Origin: Anaspis maculata
Lineage: Eukaryota > Arthropoda > Insecta > Coleoptera > Scraptiidae
NCBI GenBank assembly: GCA_949128115.1
Contig: OX421967.1
Coordinates: 4,578,070 to 4,642,069 of the forward strand
Direction: 5' to 3'
Length of the DNA: 64,000 nt
Shown: positions 19,654-31,209 of the stretch, piece by piece
Numbering within the stretch: the stretch's first letter is position 1
How the letters are laid out: every line of letters begins with the position of its first letter
Notes under the pieces: model-generated
The model's database searches: none
The model's input: the letters and a program-made list of their open reading frames with translations, nothing else
What the model was told of the DNA's origin: nothing
Made by a program: the position numbers and the translations under genes

Positions 19654-20207
19654 CTTCTGGATTATTCGCCGACGTAATCACCCTGTTTTGCTCCTTTGAT
19701 TTTTCGAGAATTTTGCATACTTTTATGGTTTCTTCCAGCGTTTTCCCGTCTTCTTGGAGTGATTTCTCTCGCATTTCGCTGCTTTTTACACCGCAAATTA
19801 TCATTGTTTGTGTAAGCTCGTCATTCAATGTTCCTAGTTTACATTTCTTGGCTTGAATTTTCAAATTCACGATAAATTGATCCAGCGATTGGTGCGATTT
19901 TTGGTCTTATCGTGAAGAATATGTACCTCTCGAACGGCAGATTTTCTTCTGGGAGGAAGTATTTTTCAAATTGCTGAAGTAGGGGTTCTAATTTATTTTT
20001 CTCTTCATCCCGGATGGTGAGTGTGTTGAAGATCTTGTAGCCCTCCTCGCCGATGTAGTGAAGCAATTGTGCACACTGAACTCTTTCTTTTTCTTCATGT
20101 GCTTCGGTGGCATGAAGGAAATTTTCGAATCTCGATCGCCAAGTTGTCCAATTTTCTGGGAGGCTTCCATCCATTGACATTGGTGCTATTCCACGTGGAT
20201 CTCCCAT
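19654..20207 (-). pseudogene. Gag N-terminal part of element 2
   Basis: The frame from 20207 begins MGDPRGIAPMSMDGSLPENW and contains NWTTWRSRFENFLHATEAHE and LLHYIGEEGYKIFNTL, a capsid signature of K02A2.6-like gypsy Gags. Near 19870-19840 it continues in another frame (NLKIQAKKCKLGTLNDELT, TLEETIKVCKILEKS), so a frameshift is present. It ends at the element 3 insertion; the remainder resumes at 11870. Confidence 0.85.
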
Positions 20208-20283
20208 CCTGTCTGACTTTCGTCTTTATTTACACTGCACTTCTTTAGTTTCACTATTCACCATTGTAGGTATACTTTCGATT

Positions 20284-20302
20284 CACTTCCGCGACTGCGC
20301 CA
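20284..20302 (-). other. Primer binding site of element 2
   Basis: The minus strand reads TGGCGCAGTCG next to the 5' LTR, sharing its first 11 bases with the element 3 primer site, then diverges (CGGAAGTG). A tRNA-Ser primer is possible, but the longer match was not established. Confidence 0.6.
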
Positions 20303-20514
20303 TATTATTGGGTGTATTAAAGGACACTTGAGACTGCATTAGATCGTATTTATTGAGTAACAATGGTAACGACTCGTAACCGTCTTGGTACAGTGTCAGT
20401 CTCTAACTGGCGGCGAATCCCGTAATCACTAACCGTCAAGTCGGTTCGGTAGCGAGTAGGGGGTAGGTTGACATGGTAGGCACCAGTATAACTGGTTGCC
20501 TAGCTCTCCTAACA
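20303..20514 (-). repeat. 5' LTR of element 2
   Basis: 212-bp partner of 5897-6104, flanked on the right by CTAG (20515-20518). Confidence 0.9.
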
Positions 20515-20518
20515 CTAG

Positions 20519-21195
20519 TGAGCATGCAATAATCGATAGCTCAAACTGAGTCACGTGGGTCTTATTTGGTTGTTCTGATTGGCTGAATGGGGTATGTGAG
20601 CGATAATCAACAGTATATCACTAGTGCTTGGATACTCACGATAATTTTGGTCAGGCGATCGCGAGTGCTGATTGTAACGATGAATGCCGACTCCGTAGGA
20701 GGAGGGCATTGATCTAGGGACAAGTAGGCCGAGGGAAACGCTTAGCCAAAATTATATGGGAAAATCGCAAGCACGTGTGATATTTTGATGATCAAAAAAA
20801 AAAGAAGAAAAAAGAAGTCCGAAGTGACAGCCGTCAGATTTTGTTGTTTTCATCTATTTTATTCGGTTGCTATTGACAGTCGGGTTTGGATAAGTGGATA
20901 ATATTCTTTTAGGTCTAATAATCAAGGGCGTTGTATGTAATGATCGATAAAAAATCCAACTTGCGACTGTACCAATAAAAAAAACTGGGCCAAAGCTTTT
21001 TTGCGAGTTGACTCGGTGTAGTTATGCAAGATCAAACTGTTGCTCAAAGTGGTGGAACTATTAAAATTGCTTATTGTTGGGAAAAGCTAAGTCACTTTCA
21101 CTAGTTTTTCCAGTGAACAAAAATAATGTTGTACAACTTGAATGAATTCGTCACCAACATTTTACATATGAAATCTCCCTACTACTAGAGAATCA
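20519..21195. other. Intergenic stretch, nothing recognised
   Basis: AT-rich sequence with a run of A/G near 20800-20815. No supported frame. Confidence 0.4.
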
Positions 21196-22538
21196 GTACA
21201 TATCGCTGTACTAGAATGATAGTAAGGCAACTTGAAAAACATAGTTTCGAGTAATCGCCACTTGAACATTTCAGAAGAACGAAAAACACTCTTCTTCTCG
21301 AAATTTCGGAGATTTTTTAATTTTTCAGTTGTATTATATTGCTCCTGATAGACCTGTGAGGAATTCATCATGAAATCACGTTTACTCTTTGAGAAAAAAA
21401 TTAAAAAGTGAACATATCTTTGTATATCGCTAGAAATAATGGTTCTGTTGGAAGTTGTCCGTTTTTTCATGTAAGTTATCCTACTATTCGTCAGGAATTT
21501 GTAGAGTGATTTTGAATTTATCCTTTTTTTTGTCAAGTTGTCCGAGTATTGCACAGTAAGCATAGCCTGGTTCAACATATTTTTCATAGTTATCCTTAAG
21601 TATTGTATGACATGGAAAGTAAGCCCATCAGTTTTTGGCTGTCATCTGACAAATAGAAGTGTCACTATCAGAAACTGAAAATTCATTTGACAGTCCTTGA
21701 AAAACTGTATTCAGAACAGTAGATAGTGTTTCGCTAACTGTCGTGTGTCAAATATTGAAAAATGTCAAAGTTCATAACTTTGTCATTCAATTATTCAAGA
21801 TTTTTCATCAAATATTCCATCCTGTGAACCGATTTTCACGATTTCTTTCACTTTTGGCAGTCTTGGCCATAGCTATAACCAATATACGTCTGCCTCCGCA
21901 TCTATCCATCGTTTTGGTTCAGTTTTACCCAACACAAACTGACCTGTGGATAACGAAATCATGGCAATGTACATTGGAGATAAGTTTAAATTATCGAGTC
22001 ATTTCAAACAATTCACGGAACATTTCTGGTCAAATAGTGGGACAACTTAGAGAAAAGTAAGATATTTTACGAACGCATGAGGGTATGTTTTGTGTAATAG
22101 TGAGTTAAAATGAAATATCTGAAGACTTTTATTGAATCAGTTGGTTTTTTGGTATAAGAGTGAGATATCTTTCACAGTAAAATACTAAGATAACATGAAA
22201 AACAAGGACAACTTGAAATTTCCAAATCAGATTTGTTGTAAAATTGGGACATGTTGAAATGTCTTCGTATTATACCAGAAGGCAAGATCAAATTCGATCT
22301 AACTCTCAGTAGAAGAAATAGAACATTTTGAGATGTCCGAGTATTAGACCAGAACTGTTCAAAAAACAGATAATTATAACAGTGAGATATTAATTTTTTA
22401 TGTACTTCTATGATGATTCTGAGAAATTCGATTTTTTTACCAGGTAGAGAATAGCTTGGAGATATAGATTTTGAATTAATCCGAAAATCAGAAATTTGAA
22501 GTTATCTTACTATCATTCTAGCACAGCGATATATTGCA
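21196..22538. mobile_element. Element with short terminal inverted repeats (about 1.34 kb)
   Basis: A string of about 35 bases around CGCTGTACTAGAATGATAG at 21200-21235 returns in reverse complement at 22502-22538 (CTATCATTCTAGCACAGCG). The interior has no recognised gene. It is probably a non-autonomous DNA transposon; target duplications were not fixed. Confidence 0.55.
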
Positions 22539-22609
22539 GCTCCTGACAGTTCTTGTTACATAACTGTGTGCTGAATTGGTTGGCCACTAGTCTATAAAAC
22601 TAGAGTAAA

Positions 22610-22890
22610 AAAGGCGTGTGTCCAATTTTCTGTGATAATTTGTCTTTGACAATCAAATTTCTGTTGTGTACACGTTCCAATATATCAAAATGTGTAACTG
22701 CAACATATCAGTTTCTTCTCATTTTCTAGATATGCTGGCCCTGAACTTTTTCGCTTCATGTACTTGGCTGTTATTTCTTGTTATTGTTCTCTATAGTCTG
22801 GTCTTGATCTCTTCCTTTTCATGTACTCGTACTCGGCTGTTCCACCGTTTTCCTGTTCTCTATAGTTTATCGCATGCTGGTGCTCTTTAG
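22610..22890. repeat. Duplicated block upstream of peptide gene A
   Basis: Contains AAAAAAGGCGTG, then GACAATCAAATTTCTGTT and TCATGTACT.GGCTGTT strings that recur at 33325-33605 upstream of peptide gene B. On the minus strand both copies read a decayed repeat of the type TAEYMKRKxSxPxYxE. This links the two gene blocks as a segmental duplication. Confidence 0.65.
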
Positions 22891-23700
22891 AATCAGCCGA
22901 ATTGGGATGTCATTCATAGAGTTTCCACTAAAAACTCAGTATTTTCACCGGACTCGAAAGTTTCACTCGCAATCCAAAATTCCCAGAAAAGCTGTTGTAG
23001 CAGAAAAACAAGTTTTAATTCAAGTTTCTAACGTCACCTTGACTTGTGGTGAAACTGGTACTTCCAGCAAAATTTTAATTGATTGAACTGTGGTTCTCAT
23101 TTTTTTAAAAGAGGCTTTGAGTTAGTTGGATTCTTTAGAAACAGGAGTTATACAAAGCCTTGAAGCGCGTTCCAAGTCACGTTTTCGTCTGTACTGCTGC
23201 TTTTAGAAAGTGAGACGCGAATTGGAACAAAATTACCTACGTTTGTTTTGACTCAGGAACGACTGATTGATCAGAAGAAAGTTTTTGAATCAGTTGGAAA
23301 TCATAGAAACAATTGAAGAAAATATCCGACAATCAAATGAAATCTATGGAGACGTTGGTTAAACCGATTTTAAAACAAATTTCAAGCCATATTTCCATCT
23401 GCACTCTTGCTTGTGAATGTTTTCCGTTCCACTCAATGCAATTTCAATTAGGTTCCATCGTAATCAACCCAGTTGTAAATATCAAGTTTTCAATAAAAAC
23501 ACAGTCATAACAATTTCATCAATAATAAAATTGTTGTTGATTGATTGACTCAACAAGTGTAAAAGTGTAATAAAATATATAATATAATGGTACTTATCCT
23601 GTTCTAGAACGTGTCGGCGATAAAAAAAAACTTGCAAAAGGGATACTTTGGTTATGGTTATGAAGTTTTTCACGCGAACAATAAACAATAAATGATTTAA
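22891..23700. other. Upstream sequence of gene A without a recognised gene
   Basis: No supported frame. From about 23590 it again matches the B copy (GAACGTGTCGGCGATAAAAA, GCAAAAGGGATACTTTGGTT). Confidence 0.45.
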
Positions 23701-23714
23701 CGTCTTTATCTTGG

Positions 23715-23721
23715 TATATAG
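23715..23721 (+). promoter_or_regulatory. TATA-type box of gene A
   Basis: TATATAG, followed by ATGCGGATACGT, 62 bases before the start codon. The same block precedes genes B, C and D, so it is likely the core promoter. Confidence 0.6.
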
Positions 23722-23782
23722 ATGCGGATACGTCACTTTGAATCAATCAGTCGATTTTGGTTTGGTCCATTGACAAGTCAAA

Positions 23783-24412
23783 ATGAAGATAATCATCCTG
23801 CTTGCTTTGACGCTGGCTGTAGCAGGAGTTGTGGTGAGTTTTTTTCTCAACAACATTGAGCACTTTCTCGAAGTGATTTAAAAAATTTGAAATCCGGCTT
23901 TATTTCTTCTAAATGATTTTTTTTATCCAGTATGCTCACTCACCGCACAGATCGGTAAGAGCTGGTGAGTATGTTTTTCTGACAAGCCAATATTTGGGGA
24001 TTCCGCTTTTTTGATCAATTCATTGTTCTGTAAAACTTTGGAAATATTGTGACCAATTTTCTTCTCAATTCATGTTTCTTTAAAAATTGCTCACCTTGAA
24101 CTCAAATTGAAACATGCTCAAATTGGAACATCTTTTAAAGTGGAAGAACCCGTGACGACCAACGACGGCTCACTACCAACGAAAAGGGCATCTCCAGAAG
24201 TCGATCAGCAAATCGAGGGTGGTAGGTACCTACTTATGAAAACATGAATCAAAATTCTTTTTTTTAATTTTTTTTTGCAACTTTATGAATATTTTCATGT
24301 TCTAGTTCTAAAGGTGATGTTGAGAATGTTCAATGATAACAAGGAAGAACTGAATCTTTTCGTGGGAGATGTCCTTAGTCTCCTACAAGCTCTCAGGGGA
24401 AAAAGAAGCTAG
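23783..24412 (+). CDS. Secreted peptide gene A (four exons, 90 aa)
   Basis: Exons 23783-23833, 23931-23964, 24141-24221 and 24306-24412, all with GT donors and AG acceptors; phases 0, 1, 1. Exon 1 encodes a 17-residue signal peptide beginning MKIIILLALTLAVAG. Exons 2-3 encode a short polar part (YAHSPHRSVRA; a Lys-Arg pair in LPTKRAS) and exon 4 an amphipathic, charge-rich helix-like end (EELNLFVGDVLSLLQALRG). An AATAAA lies at 24538-24543. I do not recognise the family. Genes B, C and D share the plan. Small size, signal peptide, dibasic site and tandem copies suggest a secreted effector-, saliva- or venom-like or antimicrobial peptide, but no function can be claimed. The exon structure was read by eye. 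Confidence 0.75.
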
Positions 24413-24847
24413 AAAATGACAAAACTCAAGGGCGCAAAGCCTTGGAGCCAAAAAAAAATTCGAAATACTTGCAGATTGAAAGTATTTCCAGGAGCTAAGC
24501 AATCATTTTGCAATGTTATTTCTACGACAACGTTCAAAATAAACTTGACAAAATTTTTTCTGTAATTTTGTTCTTGTACACTGCGCAACAATCAAAGTGT
24601 CCCCTCCCCCAAAATTTTGCCTTTACTGAAAACGGTATGCCTTTTGATTGCCATCGCATAATTTTGAACACGTTTCCTTTGTCCGCTAGCCTCATCTTCC
24701 CATCATAGGTCTTGTTAATGTGAAACTCGAAATGCTTGAGATAAAGTTTTCACAGGGTGATATGTTGAATGGTACAAAGTTGTCAGATGTCTAAACAATC
24801 TCATTCTTCCTGGAAAATAAATACGCCCTTCGATTTTCATCGTCCCA

Positions 24848-25621
24848 GCAAAACAATCCAGCGCGATTTTCTCAGGAAATATCAAGGCAACAAAAATTGT
24901 TTTGCAATTGGGGGGAAGCCTGACCTTGTAGCTTCCTTTCGAGGGGACGCCGATGCTTGTAGGTGCTCTAGTTTCCAAGAAAATGCAATTTTAACCGGGC
25001 GAGTCACAAGAATTCGGAATTTCATGATCGACTGAACAAAATACTCCAGATGAAAAAAAAACTCTTTCTCTAGGCTTTTCATTGATGTGTCGCCGATGTC
25101 TGTACCTGGCCCAGTAAGCCAGATATTCTGCTTCACAATCCAGCAAAACACAATAATCAGAATCATGACGTCACCGATCACACACTTGTGATCTTAACAT
25201 CAGCCAGCATCCATTGATATGGTGAATCCAGGTATGGTGAGTGAGGAAGCCCTAGTAACGACTAGTGTTAGTCATCAACAAGTGTGTGATCGGTGACGTC
25301 ATGATTCTGATTATTGTGTTTGTGGTCTGTGAGGCAGAATATCTAGCTTACTGGGCCAGGTACAGACATCGGCGACACATCAATGAATAGCCTAGAGAAA
25401 GAGGTTTTTTTTTTCATCTGAAGTATTTTGTTTAGTCAATCATGACATTTCGAATTCTTGTGACTCGCCTGATTAAAATTGCATTTTCTTGGAAACTAGA
25501 GCACCAACAAGCATCGGCGCCCTCTCAAAGGAAAGCTAAAAGGTCAGGCTTTCCCACAATTGCAAAAAAGAATTTGTTGCCGTGATATTTCCTGAGAAAA
25601 TCGCGCTGGATAGTTTTAGCT
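24848..25621. mobile_element. Fold-back element between genes A and C
   Basis: Arms of roughly 350 bases (from AATCCAGCGCGATTTTCTCA at about 24855, mirrored near 25600) flank a spacer of about 70 bases. The B/D block lacks this insert at the matching site (CGATTTTTAATC..AGAATCATG), which supports a separate insertion. Confidence 0.75.
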
Positions 25622-25955
25622 AAAACACCCTGTATAGAATCATGGAGCTGGAGGTTTATTCTCCGGGTGGATTTGGATTTTTTTGTTCGAAATTCCATCA
25701 ACGGAGATCTGATTTTTTGTTTTGAAAAGATGCAATATGACCAAGTCGTTACGAATTTTAAGCACATCAATATATTGATTGGAAGATGCGAACACTCACA
25801 ATTTCTTCTTGAACAATAATGTGCTATTTGATTCACACTAGAACCTACAGCTCCATAATTTTCAGTTTTTAACTTTTAGGCTTGTTTTTGAAAAGATCAC
25901 AATTTCAAGGGGTGACACATTTATTGTTGCGTAGTTCATAGGAACAAAATTACAG

Positions 25956-26540
25956 TCAATTTTTTTTCCTGTAAGCTTCTATGGCACTCAAGATATTTTT
26001 CAAAACATTTTCCGAATCCTCTTTGTTACCATTTTTTACAATTTCCAAAATACTCTTCAGAACTGAAAATTAAAAACATCAAGAGAGTTGCAAGAGAGAA
26101 CAAGAAAAATTGTTCAAATTCCGAATGGTGTTACCCATGAATCCCAATGAATGTCCTTTCCGCGTCTCTTCTATGGGAGTCCCGAGGGTGTCTTCCACGC
26201 CTTTGAAAAATATTTTAATCAAAGTTCAATTTGAGTACTGTGTTCAGACTCATGAAATACCTAAGAAGAATATGGGCCAGAACGTCCTCAAGATTTCAAA
26301 GAACGACAAATTGATTGAAAAAGCAGCTCTTGAAATATTTGCTTGTCCAAAAAAATACTCACCATCAACTCTTACCGATCTGTACCGTGGGAATTTCCCA
26401 TCAGACTGAATTGAGAAAAAACCAGAGAAGTTTTTGAAATTTTGAAAGTCTTTCAGTATAGTACTCAATATTATTTAGGAAAAACTTACCGCAACACTTA
26501 CTACAATCAGTGTCAAAGCGAACAGGACGAATATCTTCAT
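25956..26540 (-). CDS. Secreted peptide gene C (four exons, 88 aa)
   Basis: Minus-strand exons 26540-26490, 26405-26363, 26200-26135 and 26062-25956, with consensus splice sites and the same phases as gene A. Exon 1 is a 17-residue signal peptide (MKIFVLFALTLIVVSVA). Exon 2 ends in the shared YRSVRV core. Exon 3 (GVEDTLGTPIEETRK) differs almost completely from A and B. Exon 4 is Lys/Asn-rich (VLKSILEIVKNGNKED; ends AYRKKN). A minus-strand AATAAA lies at 25925-25920. It converges with gene A. The TATA position reads TATCAAA (26607-26601) and an inverted-repeat element is inserted about 100 bases upstream, so expression may be reduced. Confidence 0.72.
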
Positions 26541-26600
26541 TTTGACTTGTCAACGGGTTTGACCAAAATCGACTGATTGATCCAAAAAACGTATCAGCAT

Positions 26601-26607
26601 TTTGATA
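26601..26607 (-). promoter_or_regulatory. Degenerate TATA position of gene C
   Basis: Minus strand TATCAAAATGC where B and D read TATAAAAATGC. The rest of the core block is conserved. Confidence 0.5.
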
Positions 26608-26636
26608 TCAGAATTCAGGACGTGAATCATTTACTA

Positions 26637-27745
26637 TACAGGGTGGTCCAGGTTTTAGTCGACAAACTTTGCAGGCTGATGAAGAAAAAAAAAAGTCGAC
26701 TCACCTCAAAAAGTACATATCTAAAATGCATATTGAGAAAGTTACAGGCCTTCAAAGTTGCAGAAAAAAATTGTTTTTTTACAGATAACTTTTGAACAGC
26801 TTGACCGATTTTGCATCAAATTTTGCACATATGGTGAGCAAATACATCCCCGGTTTTCATATTTTGGAAAACCGTTAAAAGTATTGAATTTGGAGTTTAA
26901 TTCTGAAGAGAAAATTGGCGTATCATTGCTACGTTTGTTGCAGCGGTCTCGGAGATATTTGTGTTTAAAGGTTCAAAAACACCGAATTACGCAAATGTTT
27001 TAAATTCGAGCAAGCTTTGGTCCATTAACTTCCCATTTTTTTTTTCAATTTATAGTTCCTTGATCCATAATTTAGATCATGAGAAATTGAAATTTGGTTG
27101 TGAAAATTCCTAATTTCAGTAACGTGACCAATAAGAAGTCACGTTGGCCCTTGGTTCTTGCTCTTACTAAACTCCCCAACTATCAGTTAGTGAATAGGTA
27201 CCTATTGAATATTTAATTGTTGCTGAAATTATGAATTTTTACAACCAATTTCCAATTTCTCATGATATGAGCTGAATTATGGATCAATAAACTTTAAATT
27301 GGAAAAATAGTTGAAAGTTTATGGATCAAAGCTTGCTCGAATTTTGAAACATTTGCGTAATTCGGTGTTTTTGAACCTTTGAACACAAATACCTCCGAAA
27401 CCGCCGCTCCAAATGTAGCAATGACACGCCAATTTTCTCTTTCAAATTGAACGCCGAATTCAATACTTTTAACGAATTCCCAAAATATCCAGTGGCGTGG
27501 AAGGTATGGGGGTAAGAGGGATAGTACCCCCATATCTACGGCACTGCGTCATTCTGACAGAATTTTTTCCAAGAAATCACTGGGGACGTGTTTGTTTACT
27601 ATATGTGCGAAATTTGAGCAGAATCGGTCGAGCTGTTCAAAAGTTATCAAGAAAAAAACAATTTTTTTCTGCAACTTTGAAGGCCTGTGACTGAGTCGAC
27701 TTCTTTTTTTATTCTCTATCAGCCTGCAAGCAAAACTTATTACCA
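26637..27745. mobile_element. Fold-back element upstream of gene C
   Basis: Left part (GCAGGCTGATGAAGAAAA..., ACAGGCCTTCAAAGTTGCAG at about 26745) is mirrored on the right (CTGCAACTTTGAAGGCCTGT at about 27670; TCAGCCTGCAAGC at 27719). It starts with ACAGGGTGGTCC. Sequence on both sides matches the continuous promoter region of gene D, so it was inserted into the upstream region of gene C. Confidence 0.75.
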
Positions 27746-28094
27746 CAGCCAAAGTATCGCTTCCACCATTTTTTTACTGCCGGCACTCTTTACAACAGAA
27801 TAAGTAGCTATAGAATACTTATTTCAATTATAACCTTTGAGCATAATAACCACGACTCTTGAAAATTTCAAATCAGACAAGTCAAATCTCATATTTTCAA
27901 ATTTCACCATTATTCCATTTCCCAGACCAAAATTTGACTCTCACGAATCCCGCCAAGCAATCTATAACACTAAAAAACAATAAATCCATTCCCATAATAT
28001 ACACTAAGAGTTTTCGCTTTCTTCGCGTGCATGAGGAGGGAGTCAAGAACCTGATTTGAAACATGCTTGACCAAGGAATTATCAAAAACTCAAA

Positions 28095-28424
28095 TAGAGT
28101 ATTATACTTTTGAAAAAATATTTTGTTTTCGATAGAATCGGAAACTATATTGAAAAAAAGCTGACCCGTATTTTTTCATTTTGCCATAAATCGTATCGTT
28201 TGGCCGCAATAAATAAATGAAATTCCTATATTCTGCCTATTTCTGACGTCATTTACACAGGCAGTATAGGCGGCGACCCGCTGTGACGTCAGAACCAGTT
28301 GATGTTATTCATTTATTCCGCCCAAACGATACGAGTTTTGACTAAATAAAAAAACACGGGTCCATTATTTTTCAATGTAGTTTCCATTTCAATCGAAAAA
28401 AATTTTTAGTATAATACTCCATTC
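28095..28424. mobile_element. MITE-like inverted repeat (330 bp)
   Basis: GAGTATTATAC at the left is mirrored by GTATAATACTC at the right, and the palindrome continues through CGAT..GAAACTA, GACCCGT and CGTATCGTTTGG to a centre of about 60 bases. No coding sequence. Confidence 0.8.
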
Positions 28425-28448
28425 TCCTTCCAACGCACCAGTTTGGTC

Positions 28449-28625
28449 GTTTTCAAAAAATTGGATATAGCAGATCGGTACCCATCACCGAATATTTCCG
28501 ATATACTCGACAAATTGTGCAGAAGTCAATACTTCTCCTGCGTTGACCTTGCAAGTGGTTTCCACCAGATGGGAGTGGAACCTAGCCACGTCGAAAAAAA
28601 CGGCTTTCAGGACACTATCATTTCA
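28449..28625 (+). pseudogene. Gypsy reverse transcriptase fragment
   Basis: Plus strand reads [20 protein letters not shown] and [11 protein letters not shown], which match the element 1 RT ([16 protein letters not shown]...[11 protein letters not shown]). It ends near 28625. A later RT part in the same orientation lies at 32970-33275, so both may belong to one copy split by insertions. Confidence 0.82.
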
Positions 28626-28639
28626 AAATAATAATAATA

Positions 28640-28945
28640 ACCTTTCATTTCCTACAGACATAAATACATCCATGGAAACGGCATAAAAAAAGGTGTAAAA
28701 AGATGCGCCGGATCTCCGTAGCAACTCCCCATCCCCAGTAGATCACCAGATAATTTAAATTGAGAAAAGCTAGGGCACAGTACGCAGTCAAGAGGAATTC
28801 TTTTTTGACTACGTTTTCTATATTTCTTTTCGCGAAATACGCAAAATTTAGTTTTTTTGATACATGGTCCAGATGGTCACCCCAAGTCAAGCACTCATCC
28901 AGGCACAGACTCAGGAAACTTGTGGTCGTAGATCTCTCAATTTTC
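28640..28945 (-). pseudogene. LINE reverse transcriptase fragment
   Basis: Minus strand reads FLSLCLDECLTWGDHLDHVS, KKLNFAYFAKRNIENVVKKE and a degenerate YLVIYWGWGVATEIRRIF, the pattern that follows the RT catalytic core in jockey/CR1-type non-LTR elements (LTWGDHI..VSKKL..ACFALR, then YGxxxWG). Other parts of the element are absent. Confidence 0.75.
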
Positions 28946-30121
28946 GGGTATCATATCCGCTAACTTTTGAGAATCTGGGGCATTTTCTTCGATCTAAGTA
29001 GATCTTCTGTGTAGTTTGTTTTTGCCTCAGTAACGTATGGTCCGAAAGTTTTGGGAATTTTTTGAAAAGCTAATCACTTTTTTTGGATAGTTTCAATTTT
29101 GTAACTTAACATTGCAAAAACTTACTGAGATCATCTCCAACAATACCGAGTTCATATTCAACATATTAAAGATGGGCCATTATCTTTGATAGCTCTAAAT
29201 TTTCTTCTGTCATGTTCGATCATTCTCTGGACAACAACAGGATTAATTTCTTTGAGCTCCTGCCTCCCAATGCACCGCAAGCTCCACCAATATAAGATTT
29301 TTGGTAAGTATTGATCAGAATAGTATACGAGAAGGGATGGGGAGCTGCAAATAATAGTAGTTTACGATACGAGTTGGCTGTTACATAAGTGGTTTTCAGA
29401 CACGAAGCCGAAATTTGCAGAACGAGGGCGCAGCCCGAGTTCTGTAAGAGGCTGAGTGTCGGAAAATATCTTGTGTAACAAGCCACGAGTGTTGTACAAC
29501 ATTTTACGTGTTTGTTCCAGTGCAAATTGTGAAAATGTTGTAGTTTTTGAGGTTATTTTGACAAGTGTCAAATTAAGTACATAAACTGTAAAATCCATAT
29601 ACAGCTTATATAAAAGTCTTCATAGCTCATGTATCAACACAACAAACACGTAAAGACCAATTACGGCGTCGCATTTTTCAATAACATTAGAGAATTTCGC
29701 ATTGGAGAAATTGATCCTGTAGAATTAAGGAACATTGCAGAAGAAAATTAAAATCCATCGAAGATAATGGTCTATTATCAATATGTTGAATCAGTGCCAT
29801 CTTTAGGCATAGGCCCAGAGGGCCTATGCCCAGGGTCCCGGTCTTTTTGGGTCATGCCAAGGCCTCCTCAAATTCCCAAAACTAAAGACCATTTTTGTGA
29901 AAAATGTTGTTCTCATATCCCGTTTACGACGTTTATTCACAGACACATACATCGTCAGTCATGCGTTGTGTCACGTGTTGTTGGGTTTCGGACGAGGTTT
30001 CGCAACAAACAATTTTTCGCATCAATCATCGTAACTTTGGTTTTGACTTTGGCGACGCAACTCTTATGGTAATAGCGTTTACATTTCACACATCGCACTC
30101 TACGTGTACCACTTGAACAAA
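28946..30121. other. Intergenic stretch, unassigned
   Basis: Contains a GC-richer piece around 29400-29470 (GCCGAAATTTGCAGAACGAG...GGGCGCAGCCCGAG) typical of dispersed repeats, but nothing I can name. No supported gene. Confidence 0.4.
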
Positions 30122-30123
30122 TA

Positions 30124-31207
30124 CCGGGTGATCATTTGAAAACTATCCACCTGCAATAGCTCCCGATTCCTAGTCAATATTTCTTCGAGCAAAAACAGGT
30201 CGATTTTTATATCAAGGGGAACATCTAAAACATACAATGGCAAATTTCTATCTTTAGCCCCCTCGCCCCCACCCATCCCAAAAATGAAATTTCAAATGAA
30301 ACTACCTACCTTGCGATACATCAAATTGAAGAAAATTAAATTCTCTTTTCAAAAAAAATATTTAAACAATTTCTAACGCTACCCTCCTTTCTCCCTAAAA
30401 ATTCTCTGAGTGTCCCTTCCAATATTCTGGACCCCTCAATTCTCTCCAGTTTAGTCAGCATCATCCTGAATAGCTTCAAAGAAGAAAATTTTTAGTGGAA
30501 AAAGTGCCACCCAAATTGACTCCATTGCTCTACCCCACCTCAACTTTAAAATTTAACAAAATACCACCCACTTTGTGATACCTACATCAAATTGAAGAAA
30601 ATTGAATTCTCTTCCTAAAAATATTTTTTTTGGAATTTTCAAGTCTTCCCTCATCTAACTGGATATTTGGAGTATTATAATAGGAAAACGGGGGTTTTAA
30701 AAATTTCGAAAAAATTGTGTTCAGGGAGAGAATTCAACTCCCTTGGATTTGATGTATCACAAAGTAGGTTTTGTCATTTTAGATTTTTAAGGTGAAGAGG
30801 GGGGAGCGAAGGGGTGAATTTGGGTGGCACTTTTCCCATAAAAATTTTTGTGTTTCGATGCTGTGCAGGATGACGTTGACTGCATTGAAAAGAATTGAGA
30901 GGTCAAGAATATTTAATTGGACACTCAGAGAATTTGGGGGGGAAGAGGGGTGGGGTTAAGAATTTCAGAAATATTTTTTTAGAAATAGAATTCAATTTTG
31001 TTGAATTCAATGTATCGCAAAGTAGGTAGTGTCATTTGAAATTTCAAAGTTGGAGTAGGTGGGGGCGAGGGGGCTGAAGATAGAAAATCGCTAATGTATG
31101 TTTTAGATGTCCCCCTCGATATAAAAGTCGACCTATTTTTGCTTGAAGACATTTCCATCGGGAATCGGTAGTTATTGCAGGTGGATAGTTTTCAAATGAT
31201 CACCCGG
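30124..31207. mobile_element. Fold-back element with TA target duplication (1,084 bp)
   Basis: CCGGGTGATCATTTGAAAAC at the left is exactly mirrored at 31188-31207, flanked by TA on both sides (30122-30123; 31208-31209). The arms run far inward (GTCGATTTTTATATC, ACATCTAAAACATAC and mirror). TA duplications suit mobilisation by a Tc1/mariner transposase. Confidence 0.88.
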
Positions 31208-31209
31208 TA

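Larger units (their letters stand above)
5897..20514 (-). mobile_element. Element 2: older Ty3/gypsy retrotransposon, interrupted twice
   Basis: Two similar terminal repeats (5897-6104 and 20303-20514) in the same orientation, flanked by CTAG on both sides (5893-5896 and 20515-20518), bound gag, protease, RT, RNase H and integrase on the minus strand. Its sequence style (NWTTWRSRFENFL gag, YGIRSVPKVFYSRF in RT) is that of the K02A2.6-like/Mag-type gypsy group. There is no env. The gag is split by element 3 (11875-19649) and the protease/RT linker by a 2-kb insertion (9036-11068). Several frameshifts and one nonsense codon mark it as inactive. About ten LTR differences show that it is older than element 3. 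Confidence 0.92.

Noticed and set aside
26110..26409. 99-codon plus frame opposite gene C
   Set aside because: It is antisense to exons 2 and 3 of gene C and has no features of its own.
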